From IMG/VR virus record IMGVR_UViG_3300037189_022878, positions 1 to 38,425 of that record: 38,425 bases of DNA. One strand, 5' to 3'. Source of the DNA: a virus. A program made the position numbers and the translations under genes. Positions 21,215-31,000 of the stretch are shown in pieces; within the stretch, counting starts at the first letter, position 1; each line of letters begins with the position of its first letter. The notes below the pieces were generated by a model. It was not told the DNA's origin, searched no databases, and saw only the letters and a list, made by a program, of their open reading frames with translations.

Positions 21215-22855
21215 ATGAACGTACAACAATTACTCGAGTCATCTAACCAATATAAAGTTATAATGGAAGATGCACAACGTTTGTCTGGTAAGTGGGCTAA
21301 ATCCGGTCTTTTAGAAGGTATCGGTAACACTCAAGACAAAAACACAATGGCTATTCTCCTCGAGAACCAAGCCAAGCAATTAATCACCGAAGCTTCAGCT
21401 ACTGGCGGTACTACCTCAATGTCTGGTGGTGGTTACAACTCAGAAAACTGGGCTGGTGTAGCTTTACCATTAGTTCGCCGCGTATTCGGTGAAATCGCTG
21501 CTAAAGAATTCGTTAGCGTACAGCCAATGAACTTACCTTCAGGTCTCGTATTCTATCTTGATTTCAAATACGGCACTGGTGTTAAGCCATTCACTAACGG
21601 TGGTTCACTTTATGGTGCTAACGCAACCACAAATGTAACCGATATTGCTTCTCAGTCACTCTATGGTGCTGGTAAGTTTGGTTACTCAATCAACCAGTTC
21701 TCAGCTTCTGTTGCTGCTTTAACCGGTTCAACCACATGGGCTGACTTTAACTTGGATTCTAACTATTCAGCTTCTGCTGCTACTGGTTGGAAAAAAGTAT
21801 TAGTTCCCCTTCCAACTCCTGCTGATCAGAATGCTGTTAGATCATTTGTATTTACTTCTGGTTCTATTACTGCTACTGATATTTTACAGCAATTTACTAC
21901 TGTATCTAACAACACAGCTTCCTTCATTGTGACTGGTTCTGTTGTTCCTGCTGTGACCGGTGGTGCTATGCCTAGTACTACATTATTCTTCTCTGTAGCT
22001 CCAGATCCTGCTGATCGCGGTGATTTTGAAGACCAATCAGTTGGTGGTGGTGCGGGTACTGCTAATGGTAATGGTGGTTATCCCAATGCTTTAAGCAATA
22101 CTACAATTTCTATCCCAGAGATTAACGTTCAGTTGAAATCTGAAGCTATTGTTGCTAAAACTCGTAAGTTAAAAGCACAATGGACTCCAGAATTCGCTCA
22201 GGATCTTAACGCTTACCATAGCGTAGATGCTGAAGCTGAATTAACTGGCATTTTATCACAGTACATTTCAATGGAAATCGACCTCGAAATCCTTGATATG
22301 TTAATTCAAAACGCTTTCACAACTGAATATTGGTCAGCAGTTAACAACCAAGCTGTAGGTACATCTGGTGTTACTAATAGCAACTTAGGTTTCTACAATA
22401 CCCAAGGTGGTTGGTTCCAAACCCTCGGTACTAAACTCCAGAAAGTTTCTAACACAATCCATCAGTTAACTCTCCGCGGTGGCGCTAACTTCCTCGTAAC
22501 TTCACCAACCGTAGCTACAATCCTCGAATCTATTCCTGGATTTGCTTCTGACGGTGATGGCGAAAAGATGGAATTCAACTTCGGTATTCAGAAAGTTGGT
22601 TCACTTAATAGCCGTTACAAGGTTTACAAGAACCCATACATGACTGAGAATGTAATCCTCATGGGTTACAAAGGTGCTCAGTTCCTTGAGTGCGGTGCTG
22701 TATTCGCTCCATATGTGCCTTTAATCATGACTCCACTTCTTTACGATCCTAATACCTTCACTCCACGTAAAGGTTTGATGACTCGTTACGCTAAGAAGAT
22801 GATTAGACCTGATTATTATGGTAAGGTGTATGTTGCTGGTTTAAATACTCTTTAA
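21215..22855 (+). CDS. gp23: Major capsid protein (T4 gp23-like)
   Basis: A 546-residue capsid protein (T4 gp23 is 521). It contains NWAGVALPLVRRVFGEIAAKE, then a YLDFKYGTG segment and, near the C-terminus, FLECGAVFAPYVPLIMTPLLYDP. These are hallmarks of the gp23 family. The residues around 55-60 read QLITEA; cleavage after E59 would mirror T4 gp23, cut after E65. The codon usage is unlike its neighbours: many C-ending codons (TTC, ATC, AAC, CTC), as expected for the most expressed gene. A terminator follows at 22894. It probably shares a transcript with the scaffold gene. Confidence 0.95.
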   Translation: MNVQQLLESSNQYKVIMEDAQRLSGKWAKSGLLEGIGNTQDKNTMAILLENQAKQLITEASATGGTTSMSGGGYNSENWAGVALPLVRRVFGEIAAKEFVSVQPMNLPSGLVFYLDFKYGTGVKPFTNGGSLYGANATTNVTDIASQSLYGAGKFGYSINQFSASVAALTGSTTWADFNLDSNYSASAATGWKKVLVPLPTPADQNAVRSFVFTSGSITATDILQQFTTVSNNTASFIVTGSVVPAVTGGAMPSTTLFFSVAPDPADRGDFEDQSVGGGAGTANGNGGYPNALSNTTISIPEINVQLKSEAIVAKTRKLKAQWTPEFAQDLNAYHSVDAEAELTGILSQYISMEIDLEILDMLIQNAFTTEYWSAVNNQAVGTSGVTNSNLGFYNTQGGWFQTLGTKLQKVSNTIHQLTLRGGANFLVTSPTVATILESIPGFASDGDGEKMEFNFGIQKVGSLNSRYKVYKNPYMTENVILMGYKGAQFLECGAVFAPYVPLIMTPLLYDPNTFTPRKGLMTRYAKKMIRPDYYGKVYVAGLNTL

Positions 22856-22893
22856 TCCAACACGCCCCGCTATAGTCTCAGTATTATAGTTCT

Positions 22894-22924
22894 AAGCTCG
22901 ACCCTGTAAGGTCGAGCTTTTTTT
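22894..22924 (+). terminator. Rho-independent terminator
   Basis: AAGCTCGACC (22894-22903) pairs with GGTCGAGCTT (22910-22919) around a 6-nt loop, followed by seven T's. It ends the scaffold/capsid operon, and a promoter-like motif follows 2 nt later. Confidence 0.93.
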
Positions 22925-22926
22925 AT

Positions 22927-22935
22927 ATATTTATA
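22927..22935 (+). promoter_or_regulatory. Candidate phage promoter (ATATTTATA)
   Basis: Lies directly after the terminator of the capsid operon and 14 nt before the ATG of the PhoH gene. Confidence 0.55.
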
Positions 22936-22949
22936 TCAAATAATGTTAT

Positions 22950-23618
22950 ATGCGTGAACCTAATCGTGAAAGAAAAAGTGATATTAAATCCATTAGTGCA
23001 GTACAGTTAAATGAAGAACAAAAAGAAGCAAAACGATTAATAGTAGAAAACCAAATAGTAGTTATAACAGGCAGAGCTGGCTCAGGTAAATCATTAGTAT
23101 GTGCTCAAGCAGCATTAGATTTTCTTAAGAAAAAACAAATCAATTGTATTTACAACACACGTGCTGCAATTGAAGTAGGAAAAAGTTTAGGATTTTTACC
23201 TGGAGATATTAATGGTAAGTTTGATCCTTATATGGAAGCACTTGTTGAAAATCTTAATAAATGCTGTTCCAATAAAAACGAAGTACCTAATCTTGTATCT
23301 GAAGAAAAAATAAAAGCATTACCAGTACAATTTATACGTGGTAAAACAATCGATGATATACTGATTGTAGAAGAGGCACAAAACTTAACTAAAGGTGAAA
23401 TGCTAGCTATATTAACACGTTTAGGTAAAACAGGTAAAATAGTAATTAACGGTGACAATGAACAAACCGATATAAAAACGCATACAGGCGAAATAAACGG
23501 ATTAAGTTACGTAATCGAACTATCTAAAAAAATAGAAGAAATTAAGTGGATTAAATTGAAAGAAAATCATCGTTCTGATCTAGTAGGAAAAATACTTGAA
23601 TACGAATATGGGAAGTAA
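22950..23618 (+). CDS. phoH: PhoH-like ATPase
   Basis: A 222-residue P-loop protein. Walker A is GRAGSGKS at 41-48, Walker B is DDILIVEEAQN at about 135-145, and the family motif is AIEVGKSLGFLPGD (73-86) with KFDPYMEAL. PhoH proteins are common in marine and other phages; their role is debated (RNA processing, phosphate-stress context, or helicase-like). It lies between the capsid and neck genes, an unusual but not unique place for it. Confidence 0.85.
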   Translation: MREPNRERKSDIKSISAVQLNEEQKEAKRLIVENQIVVITGRAGSGKSLVCAQAALDFLKKKQINCIYNTRAAIEVGKSLGFLPGDINGKFDPYMEALVENLNKCCSNKNEVPNLVSEEKIKALPVQFIRGKTIDDILIVEEAQNLTKGEMLAILTRLGKTGKIVINGDNEQTDIKTHTGEINGLSYVIELSKKIEEIKWIKLKENHRSDLVGKILEYEYGK

Positions 23619-23620
23619 CC

Positions 23621-23629
23621 ATATTTATA
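23621..23629 (+). promoter_or_regulatory. Candidate phage promoter (ATATTTATA)
   Basis: Lies 21 nt before the ATG at 23651, in the short gap after the PhoH gene. Confidence 0.5.
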
Positions 23630-23650
23630 CGTGTTAAATACTACTTATAA

Positions 23651-25222
23651 ATGGCTATAAATCTTAAAGATCTTTACGATAAATACTATGGAGACACATC
23701 ATACTTAACACCCGTTAAATGTAATACTCCATTTGAATATTATGATAACGATCCTGAATTTGTAAGAGATGCTAAAAGTGTTGCACGATTTGTAGCTCAA
23801 CGCTTAGGTACTGGTTTAGGTCTTACTCAACTTAACATTAGTGATTTAACCGTATATGCTGCTTTTGAAGAAGCAGTTACTACATATGGTAATTTAGTTT
23901 ATCAATATAAGATTAGAGACCAATATTTAAGTATGGAAGGAGCAGAATCATCTCCTTTCAATAATGCTACTGTTACTTATGTAAATAGTATAGATGTAAG
24001 TTCACCTGTTACTTGGTCTGGTGCTAGATTAGCTACTTTAACTGATATAGATAATAACCCAACATATACTCAAGCAATAAATGCTGGAAGTGTATATGTT
24101 ATATCTGCTTCATTATCTGATTTTATATTACCTAATTTAGATTATGTTAAATCATTTACTTTAGCTACAGAATATGTAAGTGGATCTGTTACTTATGATT
24201 TAAGTCAGTATGTTTACAATAAATTAAATAAAGTAAGTGGCAGTTATCTTTATTTCTTCACTACTAGTCCTCAAATATCAAGCGGATCTGCTTTATTTAG
24301 AACCGGATCTATACCTACAGTTTATATTCAAGACGTATTAGATCCTGAATTTAATAATAAATTAATAAGTACTAATTTAGCTACTTTAACTACTACTATA
24401 GCTGAAAACTATGCAGGTGAAGCTGGAGTAGGGGGAAATTACAATGTAATTTCTGGAACTCTCCACATGAAAAGAGGAGTTCAAGATTATGATTTAAATG
24501 TATGGGCTGCAGACTCAGCATCATTAGATCCAGGCGATAAAATAGAAATTAGAAGAGTATTCTATGAAGAACCACCAGCAATTGTTCGTTATTTTGATCC
24601 ATATGCTGGCACAGGTACAGGTATTCAATCATTACTTGAAACTTTTGGGTTTGGTCAATTCTCACCAGGTATTAACTTCTTATTAATGCCTATTTATTTT
24701 GATATACAAAAAATACAAGCGATTGAGTTTAATGATCAAATCAGAAAAGCAGCTTATTCATTTAATTTAGTAAATAATAAATTAAAAATATTTCCTATAC
24801 CTACTGAAAATAAAAAATTATTTTTTGAGTATGTTAAATTTAGTGATAAATTTAATCCTATAAAGGATAATAGAAATAATGTTGTTACTGATGTAATGAA
24901 TGTTCCTTATAGAAACCCAATATACTCTAGAATAAACACTGTGGGTAGAACTTGGATATTTAAATATACATTAGCACTATGCCGTGAAATTGAAGCTCAT
25001 ATTCGTTTAGAATATTCTACAGTTAACGTTCAAGGTGTAGGTGCATTACAAGGCTCCGATTTAATTCAAGACGCTAGAACAGAAAAAGAACAACTGTTAA
25101 CTGAATTAAAAGAAATGTTAAATGAAGTATCGCGTAAATCACAATTAGAGCGTCAACAACAAGAAGCTCAATTTGCTCGTGACACTTTAACTCAAATACC
25201 ATTACCAATTTATATATTCTAA
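23651..25222 (+). CDS. Neck protein, gp13-like (tentative)
   Basis: A 523-residue structural protein. The N-terminus (FVRDAKSVARFVAQRLGTG) and an Asn/Ser/Thr-rich beta middle are followed by a C-terminal stretch with WIFKYTLALCREIEAHI, LQGSDLIQDARTEKEQLL and an acidic-helical end. That layout (a W-x-x-(K/R)-YT-x-AL motif, then a helical acidic tail) resembles the T4 gp13 neck family, which lines the head-to-tail joint. It is much longer than T4 gp13 (309). The position after gp23/PhoH and before gp14- and gp15-like genes agrees. The assignment rests on partial motifs, so it is tentative. Confidence 0.6.
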   Translation: MAINLKDLYDKYYGDTSYLTPVKCNTPFEYYDNDPEFVRDAKSVARFVAQRLGTGLGLTQLNISDLTVYAAFEEAVTTYGNLVYQYKIRDQYLSMEGAESSPFNNATVTYVNSIDVSSPVTWSGARLATLTDIDNNPTYTQAINAGSVYVISASLSDFILPNLDYVKSFTLATEYVSGSVTYDLSQYVYNKLNKVSGSYLYFFTTSPQISSGSALFRTGSIPTVYIQDVLDPEFNNKLISTNLATLTTTIAENYAGEAGVGGNYNVISGTLHMKRGVQDYDLNVWAADSASLDPGDKIEIRRVFYEEPPAIVRYFDPYAGTGTGIQSLLETFGFGQFSPGINFLLMPIYFDIQKIQAIEFNDQIRKAAYSFNLVNNKLKIFPIPTENKKLFFEYVKFSDKFNPIKDNRNNVVTDVMNVPYRNPIYSRINTVGRTWIFKYTLALCREIEAHIRLEYSTVNVQGVGALQGSDLIQDARTEKEQLLTELKEMLNEVSRKSQLERQQQEAQFARDTLTQIPLPIYIF

Positions 25223-25815
25223 TGCCAAGAGGAATAACAAAATATATACCTGTAGATAACTGCCCCGATCCGAATTATCCAACTGTAGTTCCTTCTGCTC
25301 CGGTAACTAAAGAAGGAGTTCCTACTGCTCCTGAATTACCTCCAACTGGTGCTGATTTTATAAATACATTTATAGATCAAGCTGCTAAATCATCTATTCG
25401 TTTTAGTAATATGACTGTAGGCTATTTTAAAATAGACCTAATTAATACTAAATCAAATATGTATGGTGAATCAATAGAAAAATGGTATTATCCCCCAGTA
25501 GAGGTAAGATGTTTAATTGAAAGAGGTGATTTTGTTTATACTGACACTGAATACGGACCTGATGTTAATCAAACACTAACATTAACAATACCAAAAATAA
25601 CTTTAGCTGAGCTTGATTTTTTACCTGAAGTAGGAGATATAGTTACTGATCAAGAAAGATATTATGAAGTGCATGATTCAAATAGATCATTTATAACTAT
25701 ACCTGGTACTGGTAGATCTGAATCAACTGTTGGTACTCCTGGTCAAATAGTAGTATATAAAGTAGTAGCTCATTTAACAAGAACAACAAAACTTAACTTA
25801 ATACAGTATAGCTAA
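25222..25815 (+). CDS. Neck/head-completion protein, gp14-like (tentative)
   Basis: A 197-residue protein. It shares 1 base with the previous stop and with the next start. A Pro-rich N-terminus (PSAPVTKEGVPTAPELPP) is followed by a beta-rich domain with IDLINTKSNMYGESIEKWYY, and FLPEVGDIVTDQERYYEVHD. The last segment matches the 'PxxGDhh...YEh' element in T4 gp14-type neck proteins. Gene order (13-14-15) supports it. Sequence evidence alone is weak. Confidence 0.5.
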   Translation: MPRGITKYIPVDNCPDPNYPTVVPSAPVTKEGVPTAPELPPTGADFINTFIDQAAKSSIRFSNMTVGYFKIDLINTKSNMYGESIEKWYYPPVEVRCLIERGDFVYTDTEYGPDVNQTLTLTIPKITLAELDFLPEVGDIVTDQERYYEVHDSNRSFITIPGTGRSESTVGTPGQIVVYKVVAHLTRTTKLNLIQYS

Positions 25816-26156
25816 TGGGAATTTTAGAAAAAATATTATTAAATGAAGGTATTACTATTTTTAGATGTGATATTCTAATTAAAACAGAAGCTGAACAAAA
25901 TAAGGTAGAAATATATAATGAAATTAGAGCATTAGAAGATGTAGTTGTTGTGACTGTAGTACAAAGTGATTTTTTAAATAGAAAAAAAACACCTCAATAT
26001 GAATATTCTTTGATTAAAATAAAGTATATTGGAAGAGGTGATGCTAAAACATCAATTAAACAAATTGGTATAAATGCTGTAACTAAAAATAGAGTACCTG
26101 GATTATTACAGTTTATTCCAAGATACGATACAATTACTAAAGTAGGATCATACTAA
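25815..26156 (+). CDS. Small structural-region protein, unknown
   Basis: A 113-residue protein with an alpha/beta layout (GITIFRCDILIKTEAEQNKV; ALEDVVVVTVVQSDF; EYSLIKIKYIGRGD). The pattern of strand-helix-strand-strand-helix suggests a ferredoxin-like fold. It lies in a tightly packed structural operon. No family was recognised. Confidence 0.6.
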   Translation: MGILEKILLNEGITIFRCDILIKTEAEQNKVEIYNEIRALEDVVVVTVVQSDFLNRKKTPQYEYSLIKIKYIGRGDAKTSIKQIGINAVTKNRVPGLLQFIPRYDTITKVGSY

Positions 26157-26166
26157 AATATATATA

Positions 26167-26517
26167 ATGAAATTATTAAATATTATAAAGGAACTAGAAA
26201 AGCCAGGTCAAATATATTCTCCGGGTCAAGAACCAGAAGAAATTACTAATGATATTACTAAATTAACCCCACAACAGCAAAAAGAATTATTTGATAAAGG
26301 AAGTATAATCATAGGAAGTCAAGTAATTTATCTTCCTAAGATGGATAAAATGAGAAAAAATATATTTAATAGTAAAAAAGAATTTGAAGCCTTTTTATAT
26401 TATCCTGATAAAGACATTAAAGAAGTTGCTAAAGAAATAAATAAACTTCATAATCAATTATACAAGTATACAAAAGCTCTAGATAAGATGTTAGAATTAA
26501 GAAAATCAGGCAAATAA
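26167..26517 (+). CDS. Small structural-region protein, unknown
   Basis: A 116-residue charged helical protein. The first residues (MKLLNIIKELEKPGQIYSPG) form an amphipathic helix somewhat like the leaders elsewhere in the window, but without a clear I/L-x-E site. It ends in a lysine-rich coiled coil. It shares a base with the next gene's ATG. Function is unknown. Confidence 0.6.
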   Translation: MKLLNIIKELEKPGQIYSPGQEPEEITNDITKLTPQQQKELFDKGSIIIGSQVIYLPKMDKMRKNIFNSKKEFEAFLYYPDKDIKEVAKEINKLHNQLYKYTKALDKMLELRKSGK

Positions 26518-27761
26518 TGCAAAATCGCAAACCTATACCAAAAAATCAAGCAGAAATAGTACAAGATACTATTAATCCTTACTATCAGGACAAACCAGTT
26601 AGTCAAAATGTATTCACTCATCGTGATAATAGAGCATTAAACACTACTCGTAAAACTGATAATATAAAGGATATTACTATTGGTTTAGAAGATATTGATT
26701 ATGCTATTAAATACTATTTTGAAACTGCTATTTTACCTACTGTAGTACAAGATGGTAATGTAATTAATGTTCCAGTAATGTATGGTTCTCCTGAGCGCTG
26801 GAAATCAGTACAACAAGATGGTTATTATAGAGATACTAATGGTAAATTAGTAATTCCTCTTATAATGTTTAAAAGAAATGGAATTGAAAAAAATAGAAAT
26901 TTAGGTAATAAAATAGATGGTAACTTAGCATCTTTATTTCAAGTATTTGAAAGTAGATATAATCAAAGAAATCAATATGATAAATTTTCTATATTAACAA
27001 ATAGAATACCATCAAAACAATATTATGTTTCTGTAGTACCTGATTATGTTACTCTAACATATGAGGTTGTTATTTTAACTAATTATGTAGAACAAAATAA
27101 CAAATTAATTGAAGCAATTGAATATGCTGCTGATTCATATTGGGGTGATAAAAATAGATGGCAATTTAGAACTATGATTGATAGTTTTGCTACAACAAAT
27201 ATTATTAATACTGGTGAAGATAGAGTAGCAACTACTAATATTACTTTAAAAGTAAATGGATACTTAATTGCTAATAGTATTAACCAACATCTATCAGATA
27301 CTAATATGCATTATTCTCCATCTAGAATAACATTTACGCTCGAAACGTCAGAAACTGCTGAAACATTTTCACCCACTGGTAAAGCTACTCCAGCACCTAA
27401 AACAGCAATGGGAGCTACATCGGCTGTTGATTCTTATAATGTGAACATAACAAGTACAACTGTAGCTTTAAATACTGAATTAGCTTCATACTTAGGAACA
27501 AGTATAACAAGGTATGCTGCTACTATTACATCAAATACAGCTATATTTAATGGATCTTTCTTAGCAGCTCCATCACCATTACCAGCAACATCCGCTACTA
27601 ACTTTAATTTCTTTGTTAATGGTCAATACGTAGATGCAAATGCTATTACATCATTTACTGATAATGGAAATGGAACTTGTACTTTAACAGTAAACACTAC
27701 TAATTTAGAGTACTCGTTTGAATCAACAGACCAAATAATAGCTGTAGGTAAATTCATTTAA
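26517..27761 (+). CDS. Tail completion/sheath-stabiliser protein, gp15-like
   Basis: A 414-residue protein. Its N-terminal part (about 50-240) follows the T4 gp15 pattern. A VINVPVMYGSPERWKSVQ strand is followed by a KLVIPLIMFKRNGIEKN segment. Next comes SVVPDYVTLTYEVVILTNYV, an amphipathic helix with EAIEYAADSYWG, and the strand NITLKVNGYLI. gp15 caps the tail tube and joins tail to neck. The extra C-terminal 150 residues (Ala/Thr/Ser-rich, beta-like, with SFTDNGNGTCTLTVNTT) are not in T4 gp15 and may be an added Ig-like or adhesion domain. The place after gp13/gp14-like genes agrees. Confidence 0.6.
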   Translation: MQNRKPIPKNQAEIVQDTINPYYQDKPVSQNVFTHRDNRALNTTRKTDNIKDITIGLEDIDYAIKYYFETAILPTVVQDGNVINVPVMYGSPERWKSVQQDGYYRDTNGKLVIPLIMFKRNGIEKNRNLGNKIDGNLASLFQVFESRYNQRNQYDKFSILTNRIPSKQYYVSVVPDYVTLTYEVVILTNYVEQNNKLIEAIEYAADSYWGDKNRWQFRTMIDSFATTNIINTGEDRVATTNITLKVNGYLIANSINQHLSDTNMHYSPSRITFTLETSETAETFSPTGKATPAPKTAMGATSAVDSYNVNITSTTVALNTELASYLGTSITRYAATITSNTAIFNGSFLAAPSPLPATSATNFNFFVNGQYVDANAITSFTDNGNGTCTLTVNTTNLEYSFESTDQIIAVGKFI

Positions 27762-27762
27762 A

Positions 27763-27987
27763 ATGGCACGATTAAAATTAAAACAAGTATTATCTAATTT
27801 ATCATATAATGCCACTACTAACCAATTAATTCTTAGTGGCAGCTCAGACCCATCATTTATAGTCTCAGGCTCAGTTTATGTAGCATCAACACCAACAATA
27901 ACTGGTTCTATTACAATTCAAAACGTAGATACATTCGGCGATAGTGGCAGTTTCTACACGTTAGACTTAGGAAATAATTCATTTTAA
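27763..27987 (+). CDS. Small tail-fibre-region protein
   Basis: A 74-residue protein (MARLKLKQVLSNLSYNATTN and then NQLILSGSSDPSFIVSGSV). The Gly/Ser/Thr-rich beta-strand pattern (GSITIQN) is like short units in the fibre that follows. It may be an N-terminal anchoring module of the fibre complex or a truncated paralogue. It begins 1 nt after the gp15-like gene and ends where the fibre's promoter-like motif begins. Confidence 0.6.
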   Translation: MARLKLKQVLSNLSYNATTNQLILSGSSDPSFIVSGSVYVASTPTITGSITIQNVDTFGDSGSFYTLDLGNNSF

Positions 27988-27995
27988 TATTTATA
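27987..27995 (+). promoter_or_regulatory. Candidate phage promoter (ATATTTATA)
   Basis: Starts on the last base of the stop codon before it and lies 30 nt before the ATG of the long fibre gene. Confidence 0.5.
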
Positions 27996-28025
27996 TTCAA
28001 CACTGTTGACGTTGTAATATAAAAT

Positions 28026-31000
28026 ATGCCAAAGATTATTCCAAATTATACAACAATCCCTGGTCAGGGATTTACTATTTTAGATTTAGATTTAGGAGAA
28101 ATAGCGCTTAACGTTAATGATGGTACTTTATATCTTAAAAAAGAAACAGCAGGAGTACCAAGCGTTGTTATATTAGCAGGATCGGGAAGTAGTGTTGTTA
28201 GTTCATCATATGCTTTAACATCATCATATGCTAATTATGCTGCTGTAGCATTAAATGCTACTAATTCTCTTAATACTTTATTTGGTATATTTTCACTTCA
28301 TTCGTATTATTCTCAACTAGCAAGAACAGCATCGTTTGCTTATAAAGCAGATTATTCTGAATTTGCATTAAATTCTTTAACAGCAACTAATGCTTCAACT
28401 GCATCTTTACCTATACGAGGCATAATTACAGCATCAGCAGCCGGCTCTACAATTACATTTACTAAAGGCGATAGCAGTACTTTTAACGTTAGTGTAACAA
28501 CAGCAACATCTGAAACGGCATCATATGTGTCTTCTTCTAATGTTGATGGTCCTTATGGTAAAAATAGTATATTAACAGCATCATACGCTTTAACAGCATC
28601 ATTACCACTTCAAGGATTAATAACAGCGTCTGCTGTTGGCTCTACAATTACATTCACTAAAGGTAATAGCAGTACTTTTAATGTCACCGTAACAACAGCA
28701 ACAGCAGAAACAGCATCATATGTTAGTTCTTCTAACGTTGATGGTCCCTACGGAAAAAACAGTATACTAAGTGCATCATACGCTGTAACAGCATCTTATG
28801 TTTTAAATGCAATAAGTGCCTCGTATGCTCTTAGTGCATCACAAGCATTTAGTTCATCATACGCGCTTAGTGCATCACAAGCATTTAGTTCATCGTATGC
28901 TTTAAGTGCATCGTTTGCTTCAACAGCAAGTTATTCTCCATCATCGTTATCAGCATCATACGCTAGTACTGCTTCTAATGTGGAAGGAGGTACTACAAAC
29001 TATATTACACTATGGAGAACAAATACTGCTTTAACAAGCAGTGTAATGTATCAAAGTGGTAGTAATATTACTATAGGTGGTGGAACTGTTTTACCTTCAG
29101 CTAGACTAGAAGTAAAAGGAGCAGGCTCTACATCGGCTACTGTTGCTTTAAATGTTATAAATGCTTCATCAACTGAATTATTATACTTAAGAAATGATGG
29201 TTTTGTAGGTATAGGAACAGCATCTGCTGCTAGTACAGAAAATATGTTTGTAAAAAAACAATGGACTGTATTTAATCAAGGAAATGATCTTACAAACTAT
29301 ACTATAGTTGATGTATCAAATACAACTAGTGTTTTAAGATTAGGAGTTGAAACTAACTCTGGAGGAGGCATATTAACAGGTACTACTGCTTATGCTGGTA
29401 TAGTTGGAACTATAAATAATTTTCCATTACAATTTATTACAAACAATACAGTAAAAGCTACTTTATTAAATACAGGTAATTTTGGAATAGGTATTACTTC
29501 ACCAGCATATACTTTAGATGTATCAGGCAGTGCTCGTATAACCAGCTCAGTATTTTTACCAGGATTAACTAATGTTAGTCAACCTCATTTTGTAGCTTAT
29601 AATTCAAGTTCAGGACAATTATATTATTTAGGAACCGGTTCATTTACAGCAGCAACAGCATCATATGTTACTTCATCTAATGTGTATGGTCCTTATGGAA
29701 GTAATAGTATATTAAGCGCATCATACGCATTAAGTGCATCTCAAGCACAAAATGCAGTAAGTGCATCTTATGTACTAAATGCAATAAGTGCATCTTATGC
29801 AGCAACTGCTTCATCAGCAGATAATTTCTTGGTAAGAGGTACATTAACTGCTCAAACTATTATAGCACAGGTAATTACTTCATCAACTGACTTTGTTACT
29901 GGATCAACTCGTTTCGGTACTCAGCTCACTAATACACATCAATTTACAGGCTCAGTAAGTATAACTGGTAGTTTGACTGTTGTAGGAGCTGGAATTACAG
30001 GGTCGTTGTTTGGAACTGCAAGTTGGGCAGTAAGTGCATCCCAAGCACTAACAGCTTCGTACGTTTTAAACGCTATATCATCATCTTATGCATTAAGCGC
30101 ATCACAAGCTCAAAACGCAGTAACAGCATCATACGTGCTAAACGCAGTTTCAGCATCGTTTGCCAGTACAGCATCGTTTGTTCAGAATGCTGTATCTGCT
30201 TCGTTTGCTTCCACAGCTTCATATGTGTTAAATGCAGTTAGTGCTTCATTCGCATCTACTGCTTCATTCGTTCAAAACGCAGTTTCAGCATCGTTTGCTA
30301 GTACAGCATCATTCGCTCAAAATGCAGTTAGTGCATCCTTTGCTTCAACGGCATCATTAGCTCAAAATGCATTAACAGCATCCTTTGTAACAGCATCTAA
30401 TGTTTGGGGTCCATTTGGATCAAACAGTATTATTAGTTCATCGTTTGCTAGCACAGCATCATTCGTTCAAAACGCAGTTAGTGCATCGTTCGCTGCAACA
30501 GCATCATCTGCAGATAATTTCACAGTACGTGGTACACTTACTGCTCAAACAATAGTAACTCAAGTTATAACTTCAAGTACTGATTTTGTAACTGGCTCAT
30601 CTCGATTCGGTACATTACTTAGTAATACACATCAATTTACAGGTAGTGTAAGTATAACTGGTAGTTTAACTGTTGTAGGAGCTGGAATAACAGGCTCTTT
30701 ATTCGGAACAGCATCATGGGCTAATAATACAATAAGTTCATCATATGCATTATCGGCGTCACAAGCACAAAATGCTGTTAGTGCATCTTATGTATTAAAC
30801 GCTGTAAGTGCTTCATATGCTTTATCAGCATCCAATGCTCAAACGGCAAGTTATGTACTAAACGCAGTTAGTGCTTCATTCGCTACAACAGCATCATACG
30901 CATTAAGTGCATCTCAAGCTCAAAACGCAGTAACAGCATCTTATGTACTCAATGCTGTTTCATCTTCATTTGCTAGTACAGCATCCTTCGTTCAAAACGC

